DNA of 64,000 nt from contig NC_058058.1 of assembly GCF_020085105.1 (NCBI RefSeq), positions 2,241,587 to 2,305,586 on the forward strand, in the 5' to 3' direction. The notes below the pieces were generated by a model. It had not been told where the DNA came from, did not search any database, and saw only the letters and a list, made by a program, of their open reading frames with translations. Made by a program: the position numbers and the translations under genes. This document shows positions 26,801 through 38,937 of the stretch, piece by piece (position 1 is the stretch's first letter; every line of letters starts with the position of its first letter). This DNA is from Siniperca chuatsi. Lineage: Eukaryota > Chordata > Actinopteri > Centrarchiformes > Sinipercidae.

Positions 26801-29800
26801 CATGTGCTAAGGCAAGTGCTTCGTCCTAATTTACAGCATAAGGGTACTTTTCTATTCCTTGCATACAACCTTCCTAAGCAAAATGTAGTTTTTTAGCCAA
26901 ACTGAACATATTTTTCTTCAAATAAATAAATATCAGAAGGCACTCTAAACAGAGAAGTGCTGAATAAAAACAAATAAAAAAGCAGCTAGCTGATATAAAG
27001 TGAAATAAAGAGGTTATTTGGTATGTCTTGCAGGGATATTGTATCAGCAGCTAACAGACTGGAGGTCAGTCTGACTGCAGCTGACTGCATTTCTATCACA
27101 GCGCCTCTGTGAGCACTACAGATGGTGTTTCAGTCTTTGTGTTTTCCTCTGTTTACATGTGACCTGACATTTCTGCGTCCTGTCTGCAGTATGAGGAGGT
27201 TGCAGACAAAGATGACCTGATGGGAGTAGAAGACACAGCCAAGAAAGATATCCTTTAAACTGAGTCTGTGCGTAGCTGAACATATTTAGATATTTGAACC
27301 AAGGAATGTTGCGGGTCTAATGTGTGAAAAGGCTTTTGATGCAAATACAAGACCTCGGTTTTTGGATTCCACACTTCAGGCACTTTTCATGAATTTAATT
27401 CTTTCAACTTCAATCATGCAAAAAAACAGATTTAGCTGTAAAATCGACAGGATGTGAGCAAATTGTGAGCAAACCAGAGCATGAAGACGGCACATGAAAA
27501 AACACAAGCAGCTGTTTTCACCAAACAAGCTCTGACAAACCCACTGTGCACCACCTGCCCAGCAGCAAACAGCAGGCAGACGCAGTCAGAGACGAGCTGC
27601 TGAAGAAAGTGGAGCATCTAGCAGCTAAAGAGCCAGATATTTCCCTCAGGAGGTTCTCGGAAAGGACTATATGAGTTGGGAGTCATTAATAGGTACACTT
27701 CCATTTAGCACATTCTAGTTAGTCTTTTTAGTCAGTGCACAGTATGTCCGCTGAACGCGCAGAAGCGTGAAATCTGTCAACAGACAAACCTGCACAGAAA
27801 TATTGCAAATAAAGTTTCCAGAAATAAAAGGAATAATTCATTGATCTGGGTTCAAATGAAACTCTGGAACTTCCTCAACAAATGCTTATAAAGTCAACAC
27901 AACAAACTAGACTCAAATAACTTACTGCATTGTTGTTACCACCTTGTCGTGAGCGGTTTCATGTGGGAACTGTCGGTAGAAGGAAAATAGTTCCCACATG
28001 AAGCTGCTCACAACAGATTATCTTGAGTAACCGGGTCATGATTTCTGGAAAGAGACGTTGCTGTTGAGTTTTTCAAATGTATTTTTTTTGGCGCTCCACA
28101 TAGTGCCATATAGTCCCATTAGATTCAAAAACTGCAGACATCTCTACGGCCGATCTCTCCAAAACTCAGCAACTCACACCAAAACAATCTGGATGGATAA
28201 ACAGCGCTACAGGCGACAGGAAAGATATGTGTTTCTGAGTTTGGGGTGAACTGTCCCTTAAGATGAGAATTTTTTGACGTAAAAGATTTTCTTCTCCCCA
28301 GAGAAGCCAAAACATAGAACTTTTTCCATTTGAGTGACCGACCACTAAGTGTGAACACCATCAACACAGATAACTGATGCCAGCACTGTGTGAAAAGGGT
28401 TTTGGAAATGTGCAAATGAGGTGTTGAGCAGGCAAAGTGCCCTAACATCCTGCACAAAAACAACTTTGGCTCCTCTCCAAGGGACACTGGCACACACAAC
28501 TGGCAAAGAATGAAAGTAAATGTTTGAATGGGTGAAAAGACACGCACACGTGTGTAGGTGCAGCTGTGACATGCACATGCTCATCTAGTTCAGGTGTGTC
28601 TGAACACAGCCATACCTAAGAACACGCATATCAGATAGCTCATTAATGACTCCTGAGGGTAGAAATCTGCGATCTTGTGACCTGCCAACGCCTCGCTTAC
28701 ACAAAGTGAAACTCAAAGTGTGAGAGAAGTCATTTCAGGCGACACGTGAAGCTCCTTGACTTCCTGCTGCAGGTTTCTTCTCCAAACCGTCTCTGAAGAG
28801 CAGGAACACCATCTTCACTCTGGGCCAGAGGGGGGCCATCCTGAGTCCTGCTGAGCTGGAGGGGCCGATCCTGGTTCCACATACAGCTCAGAGAGGAGAC
28901 AGCAGGGTGAGACATCACGAACATTCAGAAACACAACCAGGCTGAGAAATGAACATTTCACCAGCTCTTGGTAGGAGTTACCAGGTTTAAGTCCTTAGTT
29001 CGTACTCTTACAGACAAATCACTTTTTATGCGTTTTTAGGCATTATGATTTCGGGTTGTCCGTCCGTCTGTCCCATTCTTGTGAACGCGATATATCTCAG
29101 GAGCGCCTTGAGGGAATTTCTTCAAATTTGGCACAAAAGGTCCACTTGGACTCAAGGATGAACTGATTAGAATTTGGTCAAAGGTCAATGTGACATCACA
29201 AAACAAGCTTTTGGCCATAACTCAAGAGCTGACGACCATTTTTCACAGTTCAGACTCAGGAGGTCAAGGTCACTGTGACCTCACAATGACCTCGACAAAC
29301 ACATTTTTGGCCATAACTTGCTCTAATTATGACAAAATTTCACACAGATGTTTAGTGGGATACGATGATTCAGTGATGACATTTTTTACCCAAGAGGTCA
29401 AACGTCAACTTCACTGTGACATCAAACACCTTTTTTGGCCATTATTCAACACCGTAACTCAGGAACAGAGGGGAAGATTGTGACCATTTTTCACAGTTGG
29501 TCGGACACTGAATAGGTGACACTTTTGACTCAGAAGATCAAGGTCACTGTGACCTCAAAATTACCTTGACAAACACATTTTTGGCCATAACTCAAGAATT
29601 GATGCGTGAATTGGGCGATTCCTGATTTCACACACTGGGACGACACAATGAGGAAACAATAACTAGCTAGCTAATACTGGCTTTCTTCCATCTCGTCCAT
29701 TCTGCCTTTAATTTCCTTCCTCATTCTGAATTTCGAGCTTCGTCGGAATCACGTGACAGCAAACAACATATTTGAGTGCGCCTAGCTAATCATGATACTG

Positions 29801-32279
29801 TGAGTGAGTTTCACTTACAGCTCATAGAGAGGCTTCCCTCTAAAAATGCCAAGAGAAAACAAAAGCACCGCATTTTGTGTAGCTATTCTCTATAAGAATC
29901 CATCTTTACATAGTAATCCAGTACATGTGTACCTCATTAGCCAGTACACCTGTGATAATCCTTCATTAATCAGTTCAACAATGTATATTCACTGGAATCA
30001 TACATACGTGTCATCAGTATAGTGGTAACCTCCACTTAGCCAAAAAATACACTTTATACCTTTTTATTCAATTCCTTCCAACTATTAATAATAATAATAA
30101 CTTTGTATGTATAGCACCTTTCATGTAGAGGTGCATCCCAAAGTGACCTCGTGTACATGTGTAGCTTCACTCATCAAGGAATCGGCCATCTTCCAGCATG
30201 CACTGAGGTGTAGAGGCAAACTGTTGATCAACGCTGACATCTTGTGGCATCCTGAGAGATATTTTGTGAGATAGGTTCCATAATTGAAACTATTTAGACT
30301 AATCAGTGAGTGACATTACAGAAAAGAACACAAACAGTATATTAAACATATTTCTCTTTGATTCCTCTCTGTCTCTCTCCTCCAGTATCCCTATGAGATG
30401 TTGTTTCGCAGCCAGCACTACGCTCTGCTGGACAACGGCTGCAGAGAGTTCCTCTTCCTCTCCGACTTCTTCATGGTGGCAGGAAACTCCGCCCTCGACC
30501 TCTTCAACAGCATCATGGGAAAAACTCTCAGCATGTTCCTGGTACGAACAACGCACCTTCTCTTCTCTGTGTTTTAATGGTCGCAGGTTTGGTCCCTGCA
30601 GCAGAGAGCTGTAGGTTTTCATCAACGGCCACAAGTCGACTCAAACCACATTTATTCGTATAGCACAAAATCACACGTTTGTCTAAAAGAATCTGTACAA
30701 CATACGACACTTTGTATCCTTAAGCCTTGGTGGTACAGTTGACAAAATAGTGCAGTAGACAGTACTGTGCAATAATGGAAATATGATCCATGATGAGTAT
30801 TATGAGATACCGTAAATACTCAAGTAGTGGTCTGGGCCTTTTAATTACCTCAACTGCAGAGGGTACCACCATTTGCTTCTAATTCCCTGTGTTTGATAAG
30901 TATATTTGCTCATATTTTAGTAAGAAGCCTCCTTGTTTTATGATCTGCTCCTGCTTGCCCTGTAAACGTTTTGTTACTGCATTGTGCTATTAATACAAAC
31001 TCAACACTTCCTGTATCCGTTTCAAATTAAAAAGCCCTCTAGCGTTTCAGTGGACAGAATTGCTTCATTTCCTAACGAGGCTTTTATTGTGAAACATTTG
31101 CAGGATCGCGTTGTGGAAAATTCAGTCACTTGCACCTTTGCTATAAGGTACTTCAAATGTAGCTATCGCCATCTTGTGGCACTTATATGTTACAACAATA
31201 TACAGTTTGGCTGAGCACACATAAATCCACAGTGACTGAAATCTGACAATAACTCTTCCGATCAGCAAAGTGTTGAAACTAGCATGATTTATATGGTTGA
31301 ATTTATTAAATTAAAGTGATGGAAATGTACATTATGCTTAGTTGGCATGCACATTATATAACAGGCACCAGGAGTTTATCTACCCTTGTTTTTTCCCTGG
31401 CCTGTGTTTGTAAGTGGCGACCACGCCCCCAGCCATTATTTGACACATGGCTTTTATTTGAGAAAATATGGTAATTATTTGGTGCTGTTTTTTTCTCTCC
31501 TCTGTAAGGTATTGTGTAACTTGAAAAATTAGTTTATTTACTCACTTACATAGTGACATGACGCATAACTGCAAAGATTGTCATGTAAGACTGCGCATGA
31601 CTTCCTAAATGTTTTTATTTCCATACCTGTATATTTTAGAGCCTAATAACATGGTGTCATATTGTATCATTCAGTAATGTTGTCTGTGTCTGCAGAAGAG
31701 TATGTCCACGTATGTGTCCGACTGCTACGACAGCATCGCCGTCTTCCTGTGCATCCACATCATCCTCAGGTTCAGAGCCATCACCGCCAAGAGGAACATC
31801 CCTGCTCTCGACAAGTCAGTGTCCCTTTATTGACCGACTGATCAGATTTATTTCAACAGTTAAAAAGAAAACGTTATATTTCTGTTGTTGGAGAAAAAGG
31901 GAAAAAAATGCTTAGTTCTCCATGACAACTGTGTGGTTGAATTTCAGCAATTATTGTGAATCAGTTTCAGTGCCTCAAAGGTCTTGAAACTCACTCAGCA
32001 CATTTTTCACCCAGCAGCAGTAAAATATATATATTTAAAAGTAACTTAGTTGTGTCACAGCCAGGAGGAGCTGCACTGGAAATCCTGCAGAGATGATGCA
32101 GAGGCGCATTCTTAAAGTGTTTTGAAACAGGTGGATAAAATCATCTTGTAAGGATTTGATTGAAATCACTATCAGTGTGTTCTTTCACTGGATAAGATAT
32201 CCAGAAACCCCTCTCTTGAGCTCTCTGCTTACAGTTTTTAAAGAACTGGATTAAGACAATGATGAAGATATTAATGAGT

Positions 32280-32353
<74 letters not shown>

Positions 32354-35300
32354 AGGTACTGGGAGGCGGTGCTGGAGCTGCTGTGGCCAAGGTTTGAACT
32401 GATTCTGGAGATGAACATCCACAGCATCAGAAACACAGACCCTCAGAAACTGGGAGTACTAGACACCAGACCACACTACGTAGGTCTACACACACATATG
32501 CACACACACACAGGGACAAGGACAAACACACACATATACACACCCCTCATGTGTTTGATCACACACATATCAGCACACACAGCAGAGCATTTCACTTAAA
32601 TAAGTGTGTGTTTCTTGGTTTCAGATCACTCGTCGTTATGCGGAGTTTTCATCAGCCATCGTCAGCATCAACCAGACATTTCCCAATGAGAGAACCCACA
32701 CTCTGCTGGGACAGCTGCTGGTATAACACACACACACACTAATATAAAACTGAATGTCAAAGTGCTTGAAGACAAACACATTTGAAACCAAAAATAAAAT
32801 TAGCATTCATTCAGAGATAAGAGGTCAGTGTGATCTGCAAGTTATCTGACCTTTTTTAACTACATTTTCACAATAAATTGACCTTTTTGGTTACTTCTCT
32901 TTGCTACTTTTGCTCAGAAAACAACAGGTACGGTTTTGAGAAAAATAACTTGGCTGATAATAATAATAATGATAATGATAATAATTTTGTCATAAAACTT
33001 AATTAAAGTGTGAGTTTCAAATGAGCAGGCCGGCAGCGACCTGTTTGCAATGTAACATGTTCCACTGAAGTGAATGAAAATGTGCAGACGTTAGATTTTT
33101 TTTTTTATCACTCTCTGTGAACTAATGATATTATATGAAAAACATGAATATTTGCTTTCCAGGTTGAGGTGGAAAACTTTGTGCTAAAGATGGCGGCAGA
33201 GTTTCCCTCCAGAAGAGACCAACTCATCTTCCTCATCAACAACTACGACATGATGCTCAGTGTCCTCATGGTGAGCTTCAAAACCTGCATGTTCGTGACT
33301 CGGCTTCGTGGTGAAGGACCAGATGTTTTTCAAATAGTCAAACATGTCATTTACTTTTTGGTTACCTGTTCTTACGTGGAAATGTTGATCACAGGTCTCG
33401 TCATACCTGCCTGAGGTTTTCTTTTATTCTGACCTGTGGGAAATTAAAAAATTCTGCTTTTGGTAAAATCCTTGCGTGATGATTGTTTTTCCCTTGTTCG
33501 TCCAGGAGAGGGCAGCCGACGACAGTAAAGAGGTGGAAGGTTTCCAACAGCTGCTTCTGGCCAGGACGCAGGTAAACAACACAGAGGAATTATAAGAAAT
33601 CTGAGCACAGGAAAGAAGGGAGTGTAACAGGGCTTCAGAGTTTTATTTGAACACACATGCAGGTATATTTAAAAGTGTTAATTGACTCTAGAAACAGGTC
33701 AAATTTTAGCAATGAAACAGAGAACTAGAAACTGGTTAAATGGAGATGAAGGTCACAGTTAAACAGCATAGAAGGTGATATCATTAGATTTAGGCAATTT
33801 AGAATGACATAATAGAGGTGCAGCCTTGAGTAATGGGCTTAAAAACAAAATTATATAATTCAAGTATTTCTCCGTCGTTTGGTAGCACTTTAGCATTCTC
33901 AGTACCTTTTTTATTTAAAACTTTCTTTCTACATATTTCCTTTTATTTTAATGCAATAAATATATACAGATGGGTGACAAATTAAAGGAAAAACCAACAT
34001 GAAGTGTGTTAGTATGGAGTCAGGCCGCCACGAGCCAAGTCTCGGGAACTCTACTGGAGGGATGAACACCTTTTTCGAAAAGATATTCCCTCATTTGGTG
34101 CTTTGATGATGGCGGTGGAGAGCACGTCGGTCCAAAATCTCCCATAGGTGTCCAGTTGGGTTGAGATCTGGTGACTGCGAAGGCCACAGCATATCATTCA
34201 CATCATCTTCATACTCATCAAACCATTCAGTGAGCCCTCGTGGCATCCTGGAGGAGAGCACCCCCATCAGGATAGAAATGTTTCGTCATAGGATAAAGGC
34301 GATCACTCAGGACAACTTTGTATTGATTTGCAGTGACCCTTCCCTCTAAGGGGACACGCTGACCCAAACCATGCCAGCAAAATGCCCCCCACAGCCATAA
34401 CAGAGCCCCCTGGATCCCCTCACCGTAGGGGTCCAGCATTCAGCGCTGTACTGTTCCCCTGGTGTACGCCACACATGCACTCGCCCACTTGTCGAGAATG
34501 TGGTGAAGGATGACTCGTCTGACCAGATCACCCTTTTCCACGTCTCTGTAGACCGGTGCCGATGGTTTGAGCTCTCAAATGTGCATTCATCTTTGTAATG
34601 AGGGGTTTCAGCGCTGCAGCCCTGCTGTAACATCCCTCTCTCTGTCACTGTCGACGGACTGTTGTTGCTGGCAGTCTGATCACGTCCAGCATTGACATTC
34701 TCAGTCAGCTGAGAAAGAGTCGCCCTTCTGTTTTGTCTTTCATATCGCACTAATGCACGAGCGTCATGTTCTTCAAATGCGCGCTGTCGACCACAATTTC
34801 CGACCCTACTGATGTCTTTCCCGCCACTCCAGTCACTGTTCCTACTGAAACACAGCTGAGCAGTCTCTGTGACCGAAGCTCCCGCCGTACGTGCCCCAAC
34901 AATGAACCCTCTTTCAAAGCCACTTAGATCTTTTCCTCCTGCCATCTTGATACACAATCGGAGTCAGCTGGGCCTGCTCAGCATGTTCATACACGCCACA
35001 GAGCATGATTTGGATGTTAATTCCTTAAGTGTACCATGCAGTGCACCTGCATTCGTTATGTTTCCCCACTCATTTATTCAGGTTTTGAAGGTTTGATGTT
35101 TTCACGTTTGACCAAAACTAATTTGAAGCCCGTCATGTTTTTTCTTCCTCTCGCCTGCAGGAGTTTATTGAAGAGATTCTGTCTCCCCCCTTCGGAGGGA
35201 TGATCGCCTTCGTGAAGGAGGCCGAGGCTTTGATGGAGAAAGGGCAGCTGGACCGATTAAAGAACGAGGAAGGTGAGAGGAGTCGATTTGTTTTGGTTTG

Positions 35301-35365
35301 ATGTTTTCTCTTTTATATGTATGTATGTGTATATATCTATCTACATATACATATATACTATCTAC

Positions 35366-35406
<41 letters not shown>

Positions 35407-36544
35407 GGCTGATCCTGACTCTTCATTTTCCCTGACAGATTTACAATTTATCCAATGACAACAAAAAGAGCGTTCTCTTGTTTTGTAGACATGTTTTTAA
35501 TGAACGATTGCGGTCAGCACTGACCTCTTGTGACAAATAGATTGCGTTTCCTGTGGCTGCTTCACAATAAAACCCAGTTGAAGTCTTTTAGTGTGAAATG
35601 TTAATAAATATATATATATTAAAATCTTATATAAGATTTTTAAAGAAGGATAGAATGGGGAATATCTGGAACAAGCCAAAGCTTAGAAATGACATTAAAT
35701 TAAAGATTACAGCACAGATCTTTATACTGCCTCTAATGAACAATACAGCCTCACAGAGCTGCTGGTGTGGTTACAGACATGAATTACACTTTATCTTACA
35801 CACTCACTCAGTTGCTTCTTCTTTAAGTCAACAACATCCTGACTCATCCTAATTTTAGCTTGCACAGGATTCTTTCACTTCGTGGTTTAGTTTTGTTTTA
35901 CAGAGTAATGAACAGCTTTCCTTCAAAGGCGTTCAGCTGTCCTCTCAGTTTTGTTTCTCCTCTGTCACTCTGAGGCTGCACTGAATTTCCACCTCACTTC
36001 ATCACTTCGGCTTCCCACATCCTTTCTTGTCTTATCACACTCGCCCTTTTTCCTCTCACATTCGCTGCATCATCAAGTCTGTATTCTCACATGTGAAAGC
36101 AGAAACAGCCCGACTGTTTATAGAGGACTGTGTGATGTCACAGCCACACAAGTAAACTAAATAACAAAGTAATTTATTTACAACAAAAGAGCAAAATAAT
36201 CAAAGCAAATAAGTGGGAGGAAAGTCAGTAGTGTAGAGAGTGGATCAGCGAAAATGTGCTGCATGGAAACAGAATCAACAAAGCAGATGTGTGTGGGGAG
36301 AGGAGATCTGCCCAGGGCCTGGCTGCTGCTCTGGCTTATATGCACGGGGCACACCGGGCCCAGGTGTGGGGCAGGTGTGGGGCACACCGGGCCCAGGTGT
36401 GTCCCATGCCGCAGATTAACCTCCTGATAGGTCTGCCGTCCTGGAGACAGAGAGCAAAGCAACAGCAGAGCGAACCAAGCAGAGGGGCCGTCACAGTGAT
36501 CAGTCACCATCATATAGAATTTAATGTTACATGCATTTAACTTC

Positions 36545-36578
<34 letters not shown>

Positions 36579-37076
36579 TGCTGCAGCTCGCATCATTCAG
36601 CTGGTTCGGGGATTTTCCAGTACGTGGAAACAGTCGGTGGAGTCGATGAGTCAGGACGTCATGAGGTCCTTCACCAACTTCAAAAATGGAACCAGCATCA
36701 TACAGGTGAGACAGCAGACAGGTGTCGTGCTTTACTCCTGCTAGATTAATCAGCGTATTAATTAGAAATAGTTCTTCATTGGTAAAAACCTGGATATTAC
36801 TGTCTTATTGAGTGGCTTTCATTCCTTAGTTTAGAGAAAATGTTATATATTTATACTTGTGTGTGTGTGTGTGTGTAAGAGGAAGTGAATGGTGTAATAA
36901 GTCATGAACACTTCCTGTTTCTGCTGCAGGGCGCTCTGACCCAGCTGATCCAGTACTACCACGGCTTCCACAAGATCCTGAACCAGCCGACGTTCCGCAG
37001 CCTGGCCGTCCGCTCCGAGCTCATCAACCTGCACCACCTCATGGTGGAGGTGAAGAAGCACAAACCCAACTTCTAA
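20882..37076 (+). CDS. vps52: VPS52, GARP/EARP tethering complex subunit
   Basis: Twenty exons: 20882-20977, 21570-21651, 21999-22051, 22431-22506, 23165-23232, 24210-24385, 24497-24647, 25954-26054, 26563-26695, 27190-27247, 28773-28906, 30386-30541, 31696-31814, 32356-32479, 32625-32720, 33163-33270, 33506-33571, 35161-35272, 36587-36705, 36930-37076; 2175 nt, 724 aa, against about 723 in mammals. VPS52 is a core of the GARP (VPS51-54) and EARP complexes, which tether endosome-derived vesicles at the trans-Golgi and recycling endosomes. The N-terminal part is helical/coiled coil (QYSKQVESELQRIEQASIKD). The conserved body includes LLKYRFFYQFLLANERTVAK, RSQHYALLDNGCREFLFLSD, LWPRFELILEMN, NNYDMMLSVLMERAADDSKE and the C-terminus LHHLMVEVKKHKPNF. 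Introns 4 and 10 look minor-spliceosome type. Other introns carry a fold-back element, a Tc1 remnant and GT repeats. Confidence 0.98.
21325..21475. repeat. hAT-like element fragment (vps52 intron 1)
   Basis: GTTGAAACGATTAGGCTTTT to CGTTAGTTGTAACTCTAAAC, with the repeated ATCGATAAGTCGATTGA core of the family at 10800-11100. Partial copy. Confidence 0.6.
24740..25735. repeat. hAT-like element interrupted by a fold-back element
   Basis: The left part ends AGCCCAAAGTGACTCCGTCAAATGT at 24799. The right part resumes CCGTCAAATGTCTTGATTTG at 25503 and ends CGACTAATTGTTTGCATCTC. Joined, it matches the family seen at 10800 and 40905, showing that the fold-back element inserted inside it. In vps52 intron 7. 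Confidence 0.75.
24800..25502. mobile_element. Fold-back element with 300-bp inverted arms
   Basis: The left arm (about 24841-25140) and right arm (about 25208-25504) are reverse complements over nearly 300 bp. Both contain GACGTTTCGGCTCCCATCCG or its complement, and the spacer is about 67 bp. The 11-mer CCGTCAAATGT occurs at 24789-24799 and 25503-25513 and is the likely target-site duplication. No coding frame inside. Confidence 0.88.
28026..28265. repeat. Interspersed repeat, copy 2 (partner 15119-15320)
   Basis: Same orientation as the copy near 15.1 kb, here in vps52 intron 10. It extends a little further right (GATATGTGTTTCTGAG). Family unknown to me. Confidence 0.8.
29030..29620. repeat. 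Tandem-type dispersed repeat (vps52 intron 11)
   Basis: TTTTGGCCATAACT recurs at about 29209, 29307, 29432 (diverged) and 29577, with GGTCAAGGTCACTGTGACCT between. The unit is about 100-140 bp. Typical of a dispersed fish repeat; no coding. Confidence 0.7.
32283..32352. repeat. (GT)35 forming the 3' end of vps52 intron 13
   Basis: The run ends directly in CAG/GTACTGG at the exon 14 acceptor (exon starts 32356). The usual pyrimidine tract is replaced by the dinucleotide repeat. Confidence 0.97.
33967..35085 (-). mobile_element. Degenerate Tc1/mariner transposon in vps52 intron 17
   Basis: The minus-strand frame 34957-34346 reads KDLSGFERGFIVGAR near its start and later WKRVIWSDESSFTTF and RVHVWRTPGEQY. 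These match the helix-turn-helix and catalytic-core region of Tc1 transposases. The frame then shifts, and the rest (LLWLWGAFCWHGLG) continues in 34439-34227. The left end CAGATGGGTGACAAATTAAA follows a TA. The right end is decayed. Frameshifts make it inactive. Confidence 0.88.
35368..35401. repeat. (GA)n microsatellite
   Basis: About 17 GA units after an AT-rich stretch in vps52 intron 18. Confidence 0.95.
35402..35487. repeat. 86-bp direct repeat, copy 1 (partner 37821-37902)
   Basis: GATCCTGACTCTTCATTTTC and CAATGACAACAAAAAGAGCG are shared with the copy just after the vps52 stop codon region, in the same orientation and more than 90 percent alike by eye. Confidence 0.85.
36547..36577. 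repeat. (TG)n before vps52 exon 19 acceptor
   Basis: The tract is followed by TCTGCTGCAG and the exon at 36587. This is the second vps52 acceptor with a TG tract at its 3' splice site. Confidence 0.93.
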
Positions 37077-37662
37077 CAGAGTGGCTTCGTCAGCGGAGAA
37101 ACCCCCCCCCCCCGGTAAACATCTGCTTCATCAACAAAACGCAGACTGGTTGTTTTTGAAACATGATACCTGAAAACACCTGGAGTCTGGAGGTGTTGAC
37201 TCCTTCCGGTTTTCTCCTCCTCCCCTTTCAGCTGAAGAACATACTGTACATTTTGGAAAGCATTAACAAAGCAAGACTTTTTCTGCAGTTTCTCTCCAGC
37301 TGCAGAAAAAGTCATATAGATCAGTAAGGTTCTACACAGAGACACGAGATCATGTCCTCACTGGATATGAACCAAGTCATTGAGTCACTCTGCATTAAAA
37401 CATGACCAAACATCTAAAAAGATTAAACGTGGAAAACAATGAGATAACCCTAATAACAATCAGCTGTACGATCACTGCTTGTCTGTAACAGATTTAATTA
37501 AATAATCAGTTAGACTTGAAGTTATGTTCCTTCAGATTTCAGCCCTGGTTGGTTTGGGACCCCTGTGGTCACTGATGGGAACTGCAGGTGCATTTTACTA
37601 CCACAAGAAGATGAACTGGTGTATCTGTTTATCGTGCAGCCAAAAAACAAACGAGTTGTTTT

Positions 37663-37668
37663 AATAAA
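37663..37668 (+). terminator. vps52: vps52 polyadenylation signal
   Basis: AATAAA 587 bp after the stop; the first canonical signal downstream that I noticed. Confidence 0.5.
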
Positions 37669-37820
37669 AAAAGTCAGTCAATAATCTGCCTTTTTCCATC
37701 ATGCGATGAGCAACCTCCATCTGATTTCACGCTGCACACAGAGCAAGTAGTTTTCCACCCAACAGCAGGGACACAGTAAAAGGAGTTGGTTATGTTTCTG
37801 AGGAGTTCATCCAGCAGCTT

Positions 37821-37902
37821 ACTGTGGCCGATCCTGACTCTTCATTTTCCCTGACAGACGTACATTTGATCCAATGACAACAAAAAGAGCGTTCTCTTGT
37901 TT
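37821..37902. repeat. 86-bp direct repeat, copy 2
   Basis: Partner of 35402-35487; here in the vps52 3' flank or UTR. Confidence 0.85.
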
Positions 37903-38632
37903 AGCAGACAGTGAGGCTAATGTCTATCACATCAAATAACAATCGGTAACACTGGATTAAAGGCTGCATCGTTTCCTCGTGTGTGTGAAGGTAATTTGAT
38001 TCGAGCGCAGGAATGGCAGACCACGCCACTAACAATGAAAACTACTATATAGGGAGGGGAAAAGGCCAACCATACATAGTGATTAAAATGTTAATGATTA
38101 TATCTTTTGAAAAGACATTTTAAAACAAAATACTAGTGTAACAGTTTCCTATTTTATGATGAAAATATAAAAACAGAAAGAAGTTTAGTAAAGCGACAAA
38201 AAAACCCAGCTTGTCCGTGGGTCAAAAGGTATGAGAATTTGGACTTTGATCATGAAACACTGAACAGAAAACACTGTTTGTTTTTCTTTTGTCTTTGTTT
38301 TTTTAATTTAATCCAGAAGAGGAACTCATACACTGATAATATTTGATTTGCAACACTGCACTAGTGAGAGAGAAACTCTTGCAAACACATTACTTGAACA
38401 ACTGTTGCTTTTTTGTCCATCTGTGATGCAGCTTGAGACGCAGATGAGACTGACCTTTAAAGGAGAAAGCTGGTGATATTCTGTATTTTTCATGAAAAGA
38501 CCCAAACCAACAATGTGTTAGTCCGTCTCTCAATACTTAGACTTCCTGTCTGTGTCTCTCAGCTCCGAGCCCATTGGTTCTTACTGAAGACGTATATTTT
38601 AAAAAAACCTCACAAATATAGTTTCATGTTTC

Positions 38633-38937
38633 AAAAAGGCTCAGTAATTTCCTTAAACAGCTGCTCGCTGTAGTTTTAATCAAACAAACAGGAGGAAACA
38701 GAGCATCTGTTGGGGACTATTTCCAGCGGCGGATGAATCCACATGTGGTGCTGTAGTGAGTGTTTGGGGCAGCAGGACGGTGTGTGTGGGGCTGAGTCAG
38801 AATAAACTACAGTGTGTGTGTTCGTGGTGATGAAGGAACATGTCAGCCAGTGCAGCAGAGCGGCTCGCTGATGTGTTTTAATAGTTTCTGGACAACGATG
38901 GAGGAAGACGATCCATCAGCTGTGACACACACACACA
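38633..38937. repeat. Interspersed repeat, copy 2 (partner 6533-6838)
   Basis: Nearly identical to the ring1 intron copy in the same orientation, including GGACAACGATGGAGGAAGAC near the right end and a terminal CA run. Confidence 0.9.

Noticed and set aside
36178-36546. Open frames on both strands around a GGGCACACCGGGCCCAGGTG repeat
   Set aside because: They lie inside vps52 intron 18, are short and overlap a small direct repeat; no family similarity.
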